In this document: positions 16,328 through 23,957 of the stretch, piece by piece
Layout of the letters: the number at the start of each line of letters is the position of its first letter
How positions within the stretch are numbered: position 1 is the stretch's first letter
Assembly: GCF_030826625.1 (NCBI RefSeq)
Contig: NZ_JAPJNQ010000011.1
Coordinates: 1-38,114 of the forward strand
From: Corynebacterium sp.
GTDB taxonomy: Bacteria; Actinomycetota; Actinomycetes; Mycobacteriales; Mycobacteriaceae
Length of the DNA stretch: 38,114 nt
Reading direction: 5' to 3'
Program-made: the position numbers and the translations under genes
Notes under the pieces: model-generated
Seen by the model: only the letters and a program-made list of their open reading frames with translations
Told to the model about the DNA's origin: nothing
Database searches by the model: none

Positions 16328-17937
16328 AGATATTCCACCATTCGTGGGCGGATACCTAGCCAGATCGACAGCACCGACAGCACCGACAGAAGGCTAACGG
16401 CAGCTGCCACCAGGTTCAACGCAGCCAAGCTCTCACTCAAATACGAACGCATGGAATCACGCGCCGTGGCAATCAAATTTGCCAGAGCGGTATCGAGCTT
16501 CTCGAACGCCGCTGCTGAACTCAACGTCTGGTTAGTACCAGAAGTTGCCGTCTCATCGGCTGGTCGCTGCGCTGGTTGCTCAAGACCTTCAGCGCCAGTG
16601 CCCATCGAGGCGTCCGTCGCCAAGGCCAAAGCCTTCTCGTAATTACCGGAATCCAATGCGCGCAGCAGGTGGGCTTTCGCCTCGTCCCATTCTTGTAACG
16701 CATCGCGGGCTTGCTCAATGCTGGAGGCCTCGGCGGCTTCGGACTCGTAGTTGGGCGCGGACGCCCCGGTCACAGTATTGAGAGCCGTGGACTGTTCGAA
16801 ATCATCCAAGGCAGCGGAGATCCGGGAATTAGTTGAGGAAAATTCCAACGATGGATTGTAGTTTGTGCGGCGCTGCACCAGCGCCAAAATCTCTTCGGTG
16901 CGGGTGCGCTGGGCATCAATACGAGCTTGGGTCAGCGAATCCCACGGCGTGGAAGCCTCGGCGAAACCGCGGCTGCCCAAATGCCAGGTGTAGACATTGG
17001 TGCCCGAAACCCACAACAGAGCAAAAGCCATCATCAACGTGGCTGTCACGAAACCACGGTTGAAGCGACGCTGGCTAATCCGCCACAGCCAATATTGGGC
17101 GAGAGCCAAAAACAGCAGCGCTGCGACCAATCCAGAAAGCGGCACCCACTGGGGGCGGGTCAGACGATCCTGTTGTTCTGAGACATTCCCACTTGATAGC
17201 CGGAACAACGACGCCGCAGCAGGCAGAATGTCATCGCGCATCATCGCAGAAGCATTCGACATATAGGCTGCACCCACCGCGTTTCCGGCGCGGTTATTAG
17301 CGCGTGCGGCTTCCACCAAGCCGGCATAAACCGGCAGCTCGCGCTGAATCTGCACCGCCAATTGCTGGATATATTCATCATCATCGTCAGAATCCAACAC
17401 CGCCGCGGTGGCTTCGGCGGCCGCGGAATCAATCGCGCGTAAATACTGCTCGCGGGTCTCGGCAGGCTCTACCCCGGCCTGGACGAATCCGGTGGTGGCG
17501 ATCGTATCTGCCAGTGACAACGACATGTACAAGTTGTGGGCAGAGTTAGACATGGGTTCCGTGGAGGTCAACAAATGGTTGAGCTCAGACTGCCGGTTGG
17601 CGACCGAATTTGCCATGGATAAGCCCGCAGCGAGTAAGGCGGCGGTGAGCACGATCATGCCGATCACCATCTTGCCCGGCGTGGTACCAAAGAATCCGAA
17701 AACACGGGTGATGATCTGCGTGGAACCGGAAAAAGAGGAACGGAAAAACCGCTTGATAAAGGACATGCCCGGCGCGTCAGTGGTTTCTGCCTCGTCTAAC
17801 CAGTGGTCTTGGGCGTGTGCGGGCACGGATTCGACGCGCAGCGATGGCCCCGTGGAGGGGCGAGCGAAGTTTGCCGACACCTCATCGTCTGCATCAAAGG
17901 GGCGATCGAGGCTCGTCGTAGGCCTGTGACCGTTCAT
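16324..17937 (-). CDS. glnX: Membrane signalling protein GlnX
   Basis: 537 residues. GlnX is the membrane link between the sensor lipoprotein GlnH outside and the kinase PknG inside. A cytoplasmic N-terminus of about 95 residues leads to one transmembrane helix (MVIGMIVLTAALLAAGLSMA, near 93-112) and an external helical domain of about 150 residues. Two further helices follow (VPLSGLVAALLFLALAQYWL and FVTATLMMAFALLWVSGTNV), then a second external helical domain and a last helix near the C-terminus (LVAAAVSLLSVLSVLSIWLG). The two helical loops resemble four-helix sensor domains of chemoreceptor type. First gene of the operon. A TAGTCT -10 element (17944-17949, minus strand) lies 6 nt before the ATG, so the transcript is probably leaderless. 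The promoter region is shared with the divergent Nudix gene. Confidence 0.93.
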   Translation of the reverse strand: MNGHRPTTSLDRPFDADDEVSANFARPSTGPSLRVESVPAHAQDHWLDEAETTDAPGMSFIKRFFRSSFSGSTQIITRVFGFFGTTPGKMVIGMIVLTAALLAAGLSMANSVANRQSELNHLLTSTEPMSNSAHNLYMSLSLADTIATTGFVQAGVEPAETREQYLRAIDSAAAEATAAVLDSDDDDEYIQQLAVQIQRELPVYAGLVEAARANNRAGNAVGAAYMSNASAMMRDDILPAAASLFRLSSGNVSEQQDRLTRPQWVPLSGLVAALLFLALAQYWLWRISQRRFNRGFVTATLMMAFALLWVSGTNVYTWHLGSRGFAEASTPWDSLTQARIDAQRTRTEEILALVQRRTNYNPSLEFSSTNSRISAALDDFEQSTALNTVTGASAPNYESEAAEASSIEQARDALQEWDEAKAHLLRALDSGNYEKALALATDASMGTGAEGLEQPAQRPADETATSGTNQTLSSAAAFEKLDTALANLIATARDSMRSYLSESLAALNLVAAAVSLLSVLSVLSIWLGIRPRMVEYL

Positions 17938-17943
17938 TACCCT

Positions 17944-17980
17944 AGACTAACGCACGTGATGTGTGCTGGGCTACTAAAAT
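17944..17980. promoter_or_regulatory. Divergent leaderless promoters of glnX (-) and the Nudix gene (+)
   Basis: On the minus strand TAGTCT (17949 to 17944) is 6 nt from the glnX ATG. On the plus strand TAAAAT (17975-17980) is 7 nt from ATG 17988. Both start codons would then be the first transcribed bases. The whole region between the two starts is only 50 bp, so the -35 region of each promoter falls close to the -10 of the other. Confidence 0.55.
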
Positions 17981-17987
17981 GAGCAAC

Positions 17988-18512
17988 ATGTCAGATACAC
18001 ACCGGGGAACTACCCAACGGGGCAGCGGAGACGGTTGGGCGGCAGGCCCACATGGCAGCAAGTTGTGGGGCCGGTTTGGTGCCGCTGGGCTGTTTTTGCT
18101 TTCGGACGACGCAACGGTGTTGATGCAGCTGCGGGCACCGTGGACTTCGCAGGGTGGAACGTGGGGGATTCCCGGTGGTGCCCGGGATGCGCACGAGTCT
18201 GCTAGCCAAGCTGCGGTGCGGGAGACCTTCGAAGAATGCGGTATCGCCGGTGAAGCGGTGACGGTGTTACAGGAAATCGTGACTGCCGGTCCGTTGCCGG
18301 GCGATCCTGCCCGCCCTGAGTTGGCGGGGGAGTGGACGTACACGACGGTGTTGGCGAAAACCGCTGATGGTAGCGAGTTGGAAACTGTTGCTAATGCGGA
18401 ATCGGATGAACTGCGGTGGGTGCCGGTGGGGCAGTTGGAGCAGCTGGATTTGTTGGCACCTTTTGCAGCTTCCTTGCCGACGGTGCGTGCTGCTCTTGCT
18501 GAACTGGGTTAG
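17988..18512 (+). CDS. Nudix hydrolase (MutT-like)
   Basis: About 174 residues. Nudix enzymes hydrolyse nucleoside diphosphates linked to another group, often damaged nucleotides, NDP-sugars or NADH. The Nudix box starts at GGARDAHESASQAAVRETFEECG, matching the pattern G-x5-E-x7-R-E-x2-E-E-x-G apart from spacing noise at its start, and preceded by GTWGIPGG. The substrate cannot be told. Two in-frame starts lie upstream (GTG 17961 and ATG 17979). ATG 17988 is preferred because it is 7 nt after the TAAAAT -10 element. The stop is followed by an 11-bp tandem repeat array, then the convergent cls gene. Confidence 0.9.
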   Translation: MSDTHRGTTQRGSGDGWAAGPHGSKLWGRFGAAGLFLLSDDATVLMQLRAPWTSQGGTWGIPGGARDAHESASQAAVRETFEECGIAGEAVTVLQEIVTAGPLPGDPARPELAGEWTYTTVLAKTADGSELETVANAESDELRWVPVGQLEQLDLLAPFAASLPTVRAALAELG

Positions 18513-18516
18513 CGCT

Positions 18517-18603
18517 GCAGCGTTATTGCAGCGTTATTGCAGCCTTGTTGCGCCTTGTTGCGGCTTTATTGCAGCCTTCTTTCGGCTCTATTGCAGCGCT
18601 GAG
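18517..18603 (+). repeat. 11-bp tandem repeat array (about eight units)
   Basis: Units of the type GCAGCSTTATT run head to tail. Two are identical (18517-18527 and 18528-18538), followed by GCAGCCTTGTT, a 10-bp GCGCCTTGTT, GCGGCTTTATT, GCAGCCTTCTT, TCGGCTCTATT and a fading last unit. The array fills the gap between the convergent Nudix and cls genes and runs into the last codons of cls. The period is close to one helical turn. No classical terminator hairpin is seen in the gap. Confidence 0.8.
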
Positions 18604-20186
18604 GTCAGGCGCATGACGTTGTCGATGTAGCGGCGGGCAAACCCGCGTTGTTCCCACTCTTGTAGGGTTAATTGCTTGCTGACGCCGCGGTAGGTCGCAG
18701 CGAGATCATTGAGATCATCAATCAGTGAACCCGAGACCACGAACAGCGTGGATTCGTAGTTCAAACCGAACGAGCGCATGTCCATATTCGACGAGCCCAG
18801 CATGGCGATGGCATGCACTCCGTCGAAGTGGTTATCTTCTGGGTCTGCCACGGCGAACTTGGAATGCAGCACGTAGGGGGCGGGGAACTGGTAGATTTCT
18901 ACCCCGGCTTCAAGCAACGTCTGGTAATACGAGGATTGCGCGTGGTGCACGGTGAATTGATCGGCGCGTTCAGAAACGTATAATTCCACGCGCACGCCAC
19001 GGAACGCGGCGCTGGTGACGGCCTCGAGCAGGGATTCGTCAGGAATGAAGTACGGCGAGCACAGTATCAGCCGGCTTTTAGCGTGGTGGACGAGTTGGTT
19101 GAACATGCGCAGGTTCGGCTCGGAACTGTATCCGGGTCCAGAGGGGATCATCTGCACGACGTTGGTAGCTGAGACTGTGCCGAGCGGGGAAAAACCGCCC
19201 CGATAACCGCCCCGGACGCCACCTTGAATTCCATCTTGGGCGTCAACTTGGTTCGGTGTGTGCTCGTTCTTCTGAACTGCGAGCTGGTTTGTGGGGCTGT
19301 TTTCGGGGTCGAGAATTTCATCTGATTCCAAGTACCAATCGATCGCGAACACCGATTCCATTGAGGTCACGATCGGGCCAGACATCTCCACCATGTAATC
19401 GATCCACTGCCTGCCCGCACGACGATTCTTGCGGATGCGATAGCTGCGATCAATCAGGTTGAGCGAGCCCATGAAACCGACGCGGCCATCAACGACGACG
19501 ATTTTGCGGTGGTTGCGCAGATCCGGCCGACGGAAACGCCATTTCCACGGTTGCAGCGGCATCATCAAATGCCAGTCGACGCCGATCGTATCCAAGCGTT
19601 TGCCCAATTTGCGATAGCCCGGATATTTCAGACTGCCGATCTGGTCAAACAACAACCGCACTTTAACGCCGCGGGCAACGGCGTCGGCAAGCGCCTGGTA
19701 AAACACGTCGGTGGTCTCATCCCAGGATTGGATATACACCTGCACGTGGACGTAATCGGTGGCACTATCGATGACCTCTGCCATGCGTTTGATGGCCTTG
19801 TCATAATCGGCGAGCAACGCGTGCTGATCACCTGTGACCGCAGGAAAACCCGTGAGCCTGCGGTTGAGCGCCAGGATAGAGGCAACCTCGCGGGATTGGC
19901 ACAAATGTGATGGCATATCCGGCAGGTGGCTCTGGGCGTCGTTCAGCTGCTCATTGGCGCGTTTATAGACCTCGTGCCGGCGCCGGTTGATATACGGCGA
20001 GCCCATCAGGAAAAACAGCGGCAGGCCCAGAAACGGGATCAGCAAAATGGCGAGCAACCACGCAGTCGACGACGACGGACGACGGCCTTCCGGTACGAAG
20101 CCGATGGCTAAAATCTTGATGGTGTAGTCGAGGATGAATAAGGCACCCTGCCACCACGTCACATCGATCGACAGCGCGAGATCCAC
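18588..20186 (-). CDS. cls: Cardiolipin synthase (phospholipase D type)
   Basis: 532 residues. The enzyme condenses phosphatidylglycerol or related lipids to cardiolipin at the inner membrane. Two N-terminal hydrophobic segments are seen (WWQGALFILDYTIKILAIGF at 11-30 and TAWLLAILLIPFLGLPLFFL at 41-60). Two PLD catalytic HxK motifs follow: HRKIVVVD (His226, Lys228, Asp233) with FMGSLN after it, and LHSKFAVAD with MLGSSNMDMRS after it in the C-terminal half. The length is near that of ClsA-type enzymes. The start is a GTG only 3 bp after the xthA stop, so it is likely cotranscribed and coupled with xthA. An insertion-like Gln/Asn/Gly-rich stretch (NQVDAQDGIQGGVRGGYRGG) near residue 320 separates the two PLD halves. 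Confidence 0.93.
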   Translation of the reverse strand: MDLALSIDVTWWQGALFILDYTIKILAIGFVPEGRRPSSSTAWLLAILLIPFLGLPLFFLMGSPYINRRRHEVYKRANEQLNDAQSHLPDMPSHLCQSREVASILALNRRLTGFPAVTGDQHALLADYDKAIKRMAEVIDSATDYVHVQVYIQSWDETTDVFYQALADAVARGVKVRLLFDQIGSLKYPGYRKLGKRLDTIGVDWHLMMPLQPWKWRFRRPDLRNHRKIVVVDGRVGFMGSLNLIDRSYRIRKNRRAGRQWIDYMVEMSGPIVTSMESVFAIDWYLESDEILDPENSPTNQLAVQKNEHTPNQVDAQDGIQGGVRGGYRGGFSPLGTVSATNVVQMIPSGPGYSSEPNLRMFNQLVHHAKSRLILCSPYFIPDESLLEAVTSAAFRGVRVELYVSERADQFTVHHAQSSYYQTLLEAGVEIYQFPAPYVLHSKFAVADPEDNHFDGVHAIAMLGSSNMDMRSFGLNYESTLFVVSGSLIDDLNDLAATYRGVSKQLTLQEWEQRGFARRYIDNVMRLTSALQ

Positions 20187-20189
20187 GAG

Positions 20190-21008
20190 CTAGCGAACCT
20201 CGTCAAAATCACTTGCCTGGAAATCCACCACCACGGGGGCATGGTCGGAGGCACCTTTGCCGCTGCGTTCTTCAACATCAACGAAACCTGAACGCGCCTG
20301 CTTCGCCAGTTGTGGCGATGCCAACTGGAAATCGATGCGCATGCCTTCGCCTTTGGCGAAACGCATCGAAGTGTAATCCCAGTAGGTATAGCGCGAATCA
20401 GTCAGCGCGCGGGTGATCTCTTTGGTGCCGGCTTCTTCCAACATCTGGAAAGCGGCACGCTCAGGCTCGGTCACGTGGGTTTTGCCGTCGAACACGGCGA
20501 GGTCCCACACGTCCTCGTTGCGCGGGGCGATATTGAAATCGCCGGTAAGCAGGAGCTTCTTCTCAGCGTCGTCGGCAAGCTGCTCGCGCACATAATCGCG
20601 CAATGCATAGAGCCAAAACAGCTTGTATTCGTAGTGGCGGTCGGTGATTTCACGGCCATTGGGCACATACAACGACCAGATTTCGGTATCGCCAACCGTC
20701 GCGCCGATCGCGCGGGCCTCGAGATCCTGCGGCTGTTGCGGATCTTTATGAAAACCTGGCTGGCCAGGGAATTCGCGTCGAATATTGTGCAGCTCATGAC
20801 GCGAGATCAACGCCACCCCGTTCCATTGGTGAAACCCACAGTGGGCGACGTGGTAGCCGGCATCTGCAAAGACTTGGTACGGAAACTTTTCGTCGGAGCA
20901 CTTCGTTTCTTGTACCGCCAGCACATCGATCTTGTGGCGCTGCAAAAAATCCAGCACACGCTCGGTGCGCGTGCGAATAGAGTTCACATTCCAGTTAGCG
21001 ATCCGCAT
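20190..21008 (-). CDS. xthA: Exodeoxyribonuclease III (AP endonuclease)
   Basis: 272 residues of the exonuclease III / APE1 family, which cuts at abasic sites and trims 3' ends in base excision repair. Motifs are MRIANWNVNSIRTR at the N-terminus, VLAVQETKCSDEKFP (metal-binding Glu) near 33-47, LYVPNGREI, LLTGDFNIAPRNEDV (the GDFN catalytic centre) near 145-160, and SDHAPVVVDF (terminal Asp-His) near 257-266. The frame stays open further upstream, but those residues have no family resemblance. ATG 21008 gives the classical N-terminus and lies 8 nt after a TAAGAT -10 element (21022 to 21017). The order def-GNAT-xthA matches mycobacterial genomes (Rv0429c-Rv0427c). Confidence 0.96.
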   Translation of the reverse strand: MRIANWNVNSIRTRTERVLDFLQRHKIDVLAVQETKCSDEKFPYQVFADAGYHVAHCGFHQWNGVALISRHELHNIRREFPGQPGFHKDPQQPQDLEARAIGATVGDTEIWSLYVPNGREITDRHYEYKLFWLYALRDYVREQLADDAEKKLLLTGDFNIAPRNEDVWDLAVFDGKTHVTEPERAAFQMLEEAGTKEITRALTDSRYTYWDYTSMRFAKGEGMRIDFQLASPQLAKQARSGFVDVEERSGKGASDHAPVVVDFQASDFDEVR

Positions 21009-21037
21009 GGTGCTCAATCTTACGCTGGGATTGCATG

Positions 21038-22156
21038 CTAGCCCTGCCACGTCGCACAGCGATGGCGGTGATGCTCGATGAACCCCAGCTTGTGATACAA
21101 AGCGATCGCCGGGGTATTCGTTGAAATCACCTGCAAATAAGCAGAATCTGCACCGTGTTCGGCACCCCAGGCCAGCATGTCCGAACCGAGTCGGGTAGCT
21201 AAACCACGACGACGCCAATGTTCAGCTACCTGGACTGCCGAATAACCCAACCACTTCTGGCCATTGTCGGATTCCGTCAAGGTCGCGCGGGTAATCGCCA
21301 CGGTCTCACCCGTAGCTGGCTCCAGCAAACGGGCAAAACCCATCTCGCCTTCGATGCGGCCTGCTAACAGTTGCAATGCGTGCTGCGGCAGCGCGGTGCC
21401 TCGGAAGGTATAAAGATCGAACCAATCTTGGTCCGGTTCGGCATCGACGCGGAAGATCAGCTCATCGGCGGGACCTGGGGGATTCGCGCCCGTGGCGGTG
21501 TGCGAGCCTACGCATGTTGAGCCGCTGCTGCGGGGGCGGGTCGTGGGGTGCGTGTCGACGTCGGCAAGCGTACGCGTCATCACCAGAATTTCCGGTCCCA
21601 AATCCCACTGCCCTTCTGGGGCACTGCGCAGTAGCCTTTCGGCAGGAGCACCGATGCGTTCAGGGATCAGTAGCCGTGGCGGCAAATCGTGGGAGCGGTA
21701 GAACTCGAAGATTTCGCTGATTGGTACCGGCACAAAACCAGCAGAACGACCAAGTGGCACCGCGGAATTGGAGCGCTCCGTGATGCCATCGCCAGCGCGT
21801 AGCAGCCACTGGCCATCAGAAGAAACCTGGTTGTGAATGCCTGGAAAGGCCGCGGCGGTGGCCTCTTCGACCGCGCGAATTTCCGAGTTGCGGATCCGGC
21901 GCGGTGAGAGCCGTTTGATCACATAGATTTCTTCGTCGGCAATGGTCACCGATTCCTTCTCAGAAGGGTAGCCGCCGATTTCTTGCGGGCGCACCACTAA
22001 CGGTTCGGTGCTCAACACGTGCCCAGTGACATCGGAATACACCGGGGAATTCGGGTTACCCAACGCGCGGCGCACCACCACGCGATCGCCGGGGGAGACG
22101 TCGTCGCTGCGGAAAATGCGCGACTTCGTGCTGCGTGGGGCGAACGGGTGATTCAT
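21038..22156 (-). CDS. GNAT-family N-acetyltransferase
   Basis: 372 residues. The C-terminal 110 or so residues form a GNAT acetyltransferase domain with the acetyl-CoA binding region AEHWRRRGLATRLGSDMLAWG, followed by YLQVISTNTPAIALYHKLGF, a typical motif B end. The N-terminal part (DRVVVRRALG, SDVTGHVL, VTIADEEIYVIKRL) resembles the beta-rich extension found in the mycobacterial neighbour of def (Rv0428c type). The substrate is unknown; linkage to peptide deformylase hints at N-terminal protein acetylation, but that is inference. The ATG overlaps the def stop by one base (TAATG), so it is coupled to def. Confidence 0.88.
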   Translation of the reverse strand: MNHPFAPRSTKSRIFRSDDVSPGDRVVVRRALGNPNSPVYSDVTGHVLSTEPLVVRPQEIGGYPSEKESVTIADEEIYVIKRLSPRRIRNSEIRAVEEATAAAFPGIHNQVSSDGQWLLRAGDGITERSNSAVPLGRSAGFVPVPISEIFEFYRSHDLPPRLLIPERIGAPAERLLRSAPEGQWDLGPEILVMTRTLADVDTHPTTRPRSSGSTCVGSHTATGANPPGPADELIFRVDAEPDQDWFDLYTFRGTALPQHALQLLAGRIEGEMGFARLLEPATGETVAITRATLTESDNGQKWLGYSAVQVAEHWRRRGLATRLGSDMLAWGAEHGADSAYLQVISTNTPAIALYHKLGFIEHHRHRCATWQG

Positions 22157-22779
22157 TAGTCGTTGCGCTCGTCGTGGCCAAACGGGTCGCGGTCTTCACC
22201 CGGCAACCAGGTCAAACCAGGCTCGGTCCAACCATTCGCCTTGATGGTCTTTTTCGCGGCCCGCTTATACCGGCCGGTGAGCACGTCCGTGTAGAGGTAG
22301 CCATCGAGGTGGCCGACCTCATGCTGCAGGCAGCGGGCGAAAAACCCGTATCCTTCGATGGAAATTTCCTCGCCGTTTTCATCTAGGCCGGTCACCCGCG
22401 CCCAATCTGCGCGGCCAGTCGGGAAACCTTCGCCAGGTACGGAAAGGCAGCCTTCGTCGTCGCTGCCATCGTCGGCAGGCATCGTCTTCGGGATCTCTGA
22501 GGTCTCCAGCTTCGGGTTGATCACGCAACCACGGCGAGTGCTGCCGTCCGGTTTTTCGGTGCCGTTGGGGCCGTCGAAATCCGGGCAACCATAGACGAAC
22601 AAACGCAGGCCAATGCCGATCTGGTTAGCGGCCAAACCGACGCCACGGGCGGCGTCCATGGTTTCGTACATGTCTTGAATGAGTTGCTGAAGTTCTGGGG
22701 TATCCACCGGGGTATCGACCACGGTCGTGGGATTATGTAGCACGGGATCGCCGTGGATAACAATGGGGCGCACAGTCAT
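22156..22779 (-). CDS. def: Peptide deformylase
   Basis: 207 residues. The enzyme removes the formyl group from the first methionine of new proteins. All three motifs are present: GVGLAANQ (motif 1) near residues 45-52, EGCLSVPGE (motif 2) near 112-120 with the metal-binding Cys, and QHEVGHLDG (motif 3) near 157-165. Motif 3 has Gly where E. coli has Asp (HEVGH for HExDH), which is usual in actinobacterial forms. It is first in the def-GNAT operon. The start ATG is 7 nt from a TAAACT -10 element on the minus strand (22792 to 22787), so it is leaderless, and that element overlaps the promoter of the divergent DUF3263 gene. Confidence 0.96.
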   Translation of the reverse strand: MTVRPIVIHGDPVLHNPTTVVDTPVDTPELQQLIQDMYETMDAARGVGLAANQIGIGLRLFVYGCPDFDGPNGTEKPDGSTRRGCVINPKLETSEIPKTMPADDGSDDEGCLSVPGEGFPTGRADWARVTGLDENGEEISIEGYGFFARCLQHEVGHLDGYLYTDVLTGRYKRAAKKTIKANGWTEPGLTWLPGEDRDPFGHDERND

Positions 22780-22783
22780 GCCC

Positions 22784-22792
22784 TACAGTTTA
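22784..22792. promoter_or_regulatory. Overlapping opposed -10 elements of def (-) and the DUF3263 gene (+)
   Basis: The two start codons are only 16 bp apart (22780-22795). Within that gap TACAGT (22784-22789, plus strand) is 6 nt before the plus-strand ATG, and TAAACT (22792 to 22787, minus strand) is 7 nt before the def ATG. The two hexamers share three base pairs, so RNA polymerase should not be able to open both at once. Confidence 0.55.
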
Positions 22793-22795
22793 ACT

Positions 22796-23050
22796 ATGAC
22801 TGGAAACCAATCGCTCACAGACCGTGATAGGGAGCTTTTGGACTTCACCGCACGGGCCCCCAGGGCGGCGGGGGCGAAAGAAGAAGCCATTCGTAATGAG
22901 TTGGGCATAAGCCCGGTGGGCTATTACCGGCGATTGAATATTTTGCTGGATTATGGGCCCGCCATGCAGGAATATCCCTTGTTGATAAAGCGCTTGCGTC
23001 GCGTGCGCAATCGGCGTGCCGTGACCAGTTCTAGCGACACGGAATATTAG
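22796..23050 (+). CDS. Small DUF3263-type protein, predicted DNA-binding
   Basis: 84 residues (MTGNQSLTDRDRELLDFTAR onward). It matches the small actinobacterial DUF3263 family by its LTDRDRELLDF start, the helix-turn-helix-like centre AGAKEEAIRNELGISPVGYYRRLNILL and the C-terminal run of Arg. The layout suggests a DNA-binding regulator, but no function is established that I can name. ATG 22796 is chosen over an upstream in-frame start because that one lies inside def, and the -10 TACAGT is 6 nt away. The next gene, for a LytR_C-domain protein, follows closely, an association also seen in mycobacteria. Confidence 0.8.
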   Translation: MTGNQSLTDRDRELLDFTARAPRAAGAKEEAIRNELGISPVGYYRRLNILLDYGPAMQEYPLLIKRLRRVRNRRAVTSSSDTEY

Positions 23051-23069
23051 AGTGGCTAGAGTAACTGAT

Positions 23070-23957
23070 GTGACGAATGTAAACCAGGGTGATGAGGCGA
23101 ATATGAACGATTCTGACGCGCAAGGTGTAGCCGGCGCTGGTGGTGCTGCGGGAGCCGGCGCTGGAGCGGCAGGTGCTGCAGGTGCCGGTGGCGGAGCCGG
23201 TTCAGCCGCAGCAGGAGCTGACGGTCGCTTGCCACTACGTGGGGTCTCGATGGTGTTGATCTCCGTTGCTATTCTGCTGGGCCTGTGGGGTATTTTCGCG
23301 TTGACCAGCAGCGATGACAGCACCGCGACGAACACTGCAGAGAGCACCCAGGACGCCGCAAGCGGGCAGGGCGAGCCAGGTGCTGGCGGTGCCAACAACG
23401 GTGGCGGTAACGACGGTGGCGGCAACGACGGTGCCGGTGCGCCCGCCGACGGCCAACACCGTGACGGACAGCATGGCGACGGACAGCACGGCGACGGACA
23501 CGCTAACGCCGATCACCCAGCCGGTGAGCATCCCGCTGGTGCCGCACACGATGGAGCCCGCCCCGAAGGTGCTCCCGCGCCGGGCGGCGAGCGCCCAGCT
23601 GGCGCAGCCGGTGCTGGCAGTGGCTCGCGTGCTGGCGCTGGTGCTGGTGCCCGCCAAAACTTTGAGGTGACGGTATTGAACAACTCCACCGTTTCCGGCC
23701 TGGCACACCGCGTGACCCAATCGCTGGAGCGCGAAGGACTCAAAACCCGCGAATCCGGCAACCTGCCGGGAGGGGATAAAGTCTTGCCAGAAAACACCGT
23801 CTTTTTCCCAGCCGGTAACGCCGCTGCTGAGCAACGCGCCCGCGAGCTCGCCGACCGCGTCGGCGGTATCGCCCGCGAAAACACCGATTACTTGCCGCGC
23901 GAAGCCACCGACAATGATGGTCTGACCATGGTGCTGGTCGGAGAGGTTGCACTCTAA
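23070..23957 (+). CDS. LytR C-terminal-domain envelope protein
   Basis: About 295 residues. A Gly/Ala-rich cytoplasmic N-terminus of about 50 residues is followed by one transmembrane helix (LRGVSMVLISVAILLGLWGIF). A long Gly/His/Asp/Ala/Pro-rich external linker with a repeated DGQHG unit comes next. The last 100 residues are a LytR_C domain (FEVTVLNNSTVSGLAHRV, ENTVFFPAGNAAAEQRARELAD, TMVLVGEVAL). LytR_C domains are found in the CpsA/LytR wall-ligase context; this protein has the domain without the ligase core. Possible starts are GTG 23052, GTG 23070 and ATG 23103. I prefer 23070 because TAGAGT (23057-23062) is 7 nt before it, but 23103 has the better ribosome site. The stop overlaps the next ATG by one base (TAATG). 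Confidence 0.78.
   Translation: MTNVNQGDEANMNDSDAQGVAGAGGAAGAGAGAAGAAGAGGGAGSAAAGADGRLPLRGVSMVLISVAILLGLWGIFALTSSDDSTATNTAESTQDAASGQGEPGAGGANNGGGNDGGGNDGAGAPADGQHRDGQHGDGQHGDGHANADHPAGEHPAGAAHDGARPEGAPAPGGERPAGAAGAGSGSRAGAGAGARQNFEVTVLNNSTVSGLAHRVTQSLEREGLKTRESGNLPGGDKVLPENTVFFPAGNAAAEQRARELADRVGGIARENTDYLPREATDNDGLTMVLVGEVAL

Noticed and set aside
23100..23660. Gly/Ala/His repeat region considered as a PE/PGRS- or collagen-like protein
   Set aside because: It is the linker of a LytR_C protein with a clear transmembrane helix and C-terminal domain.
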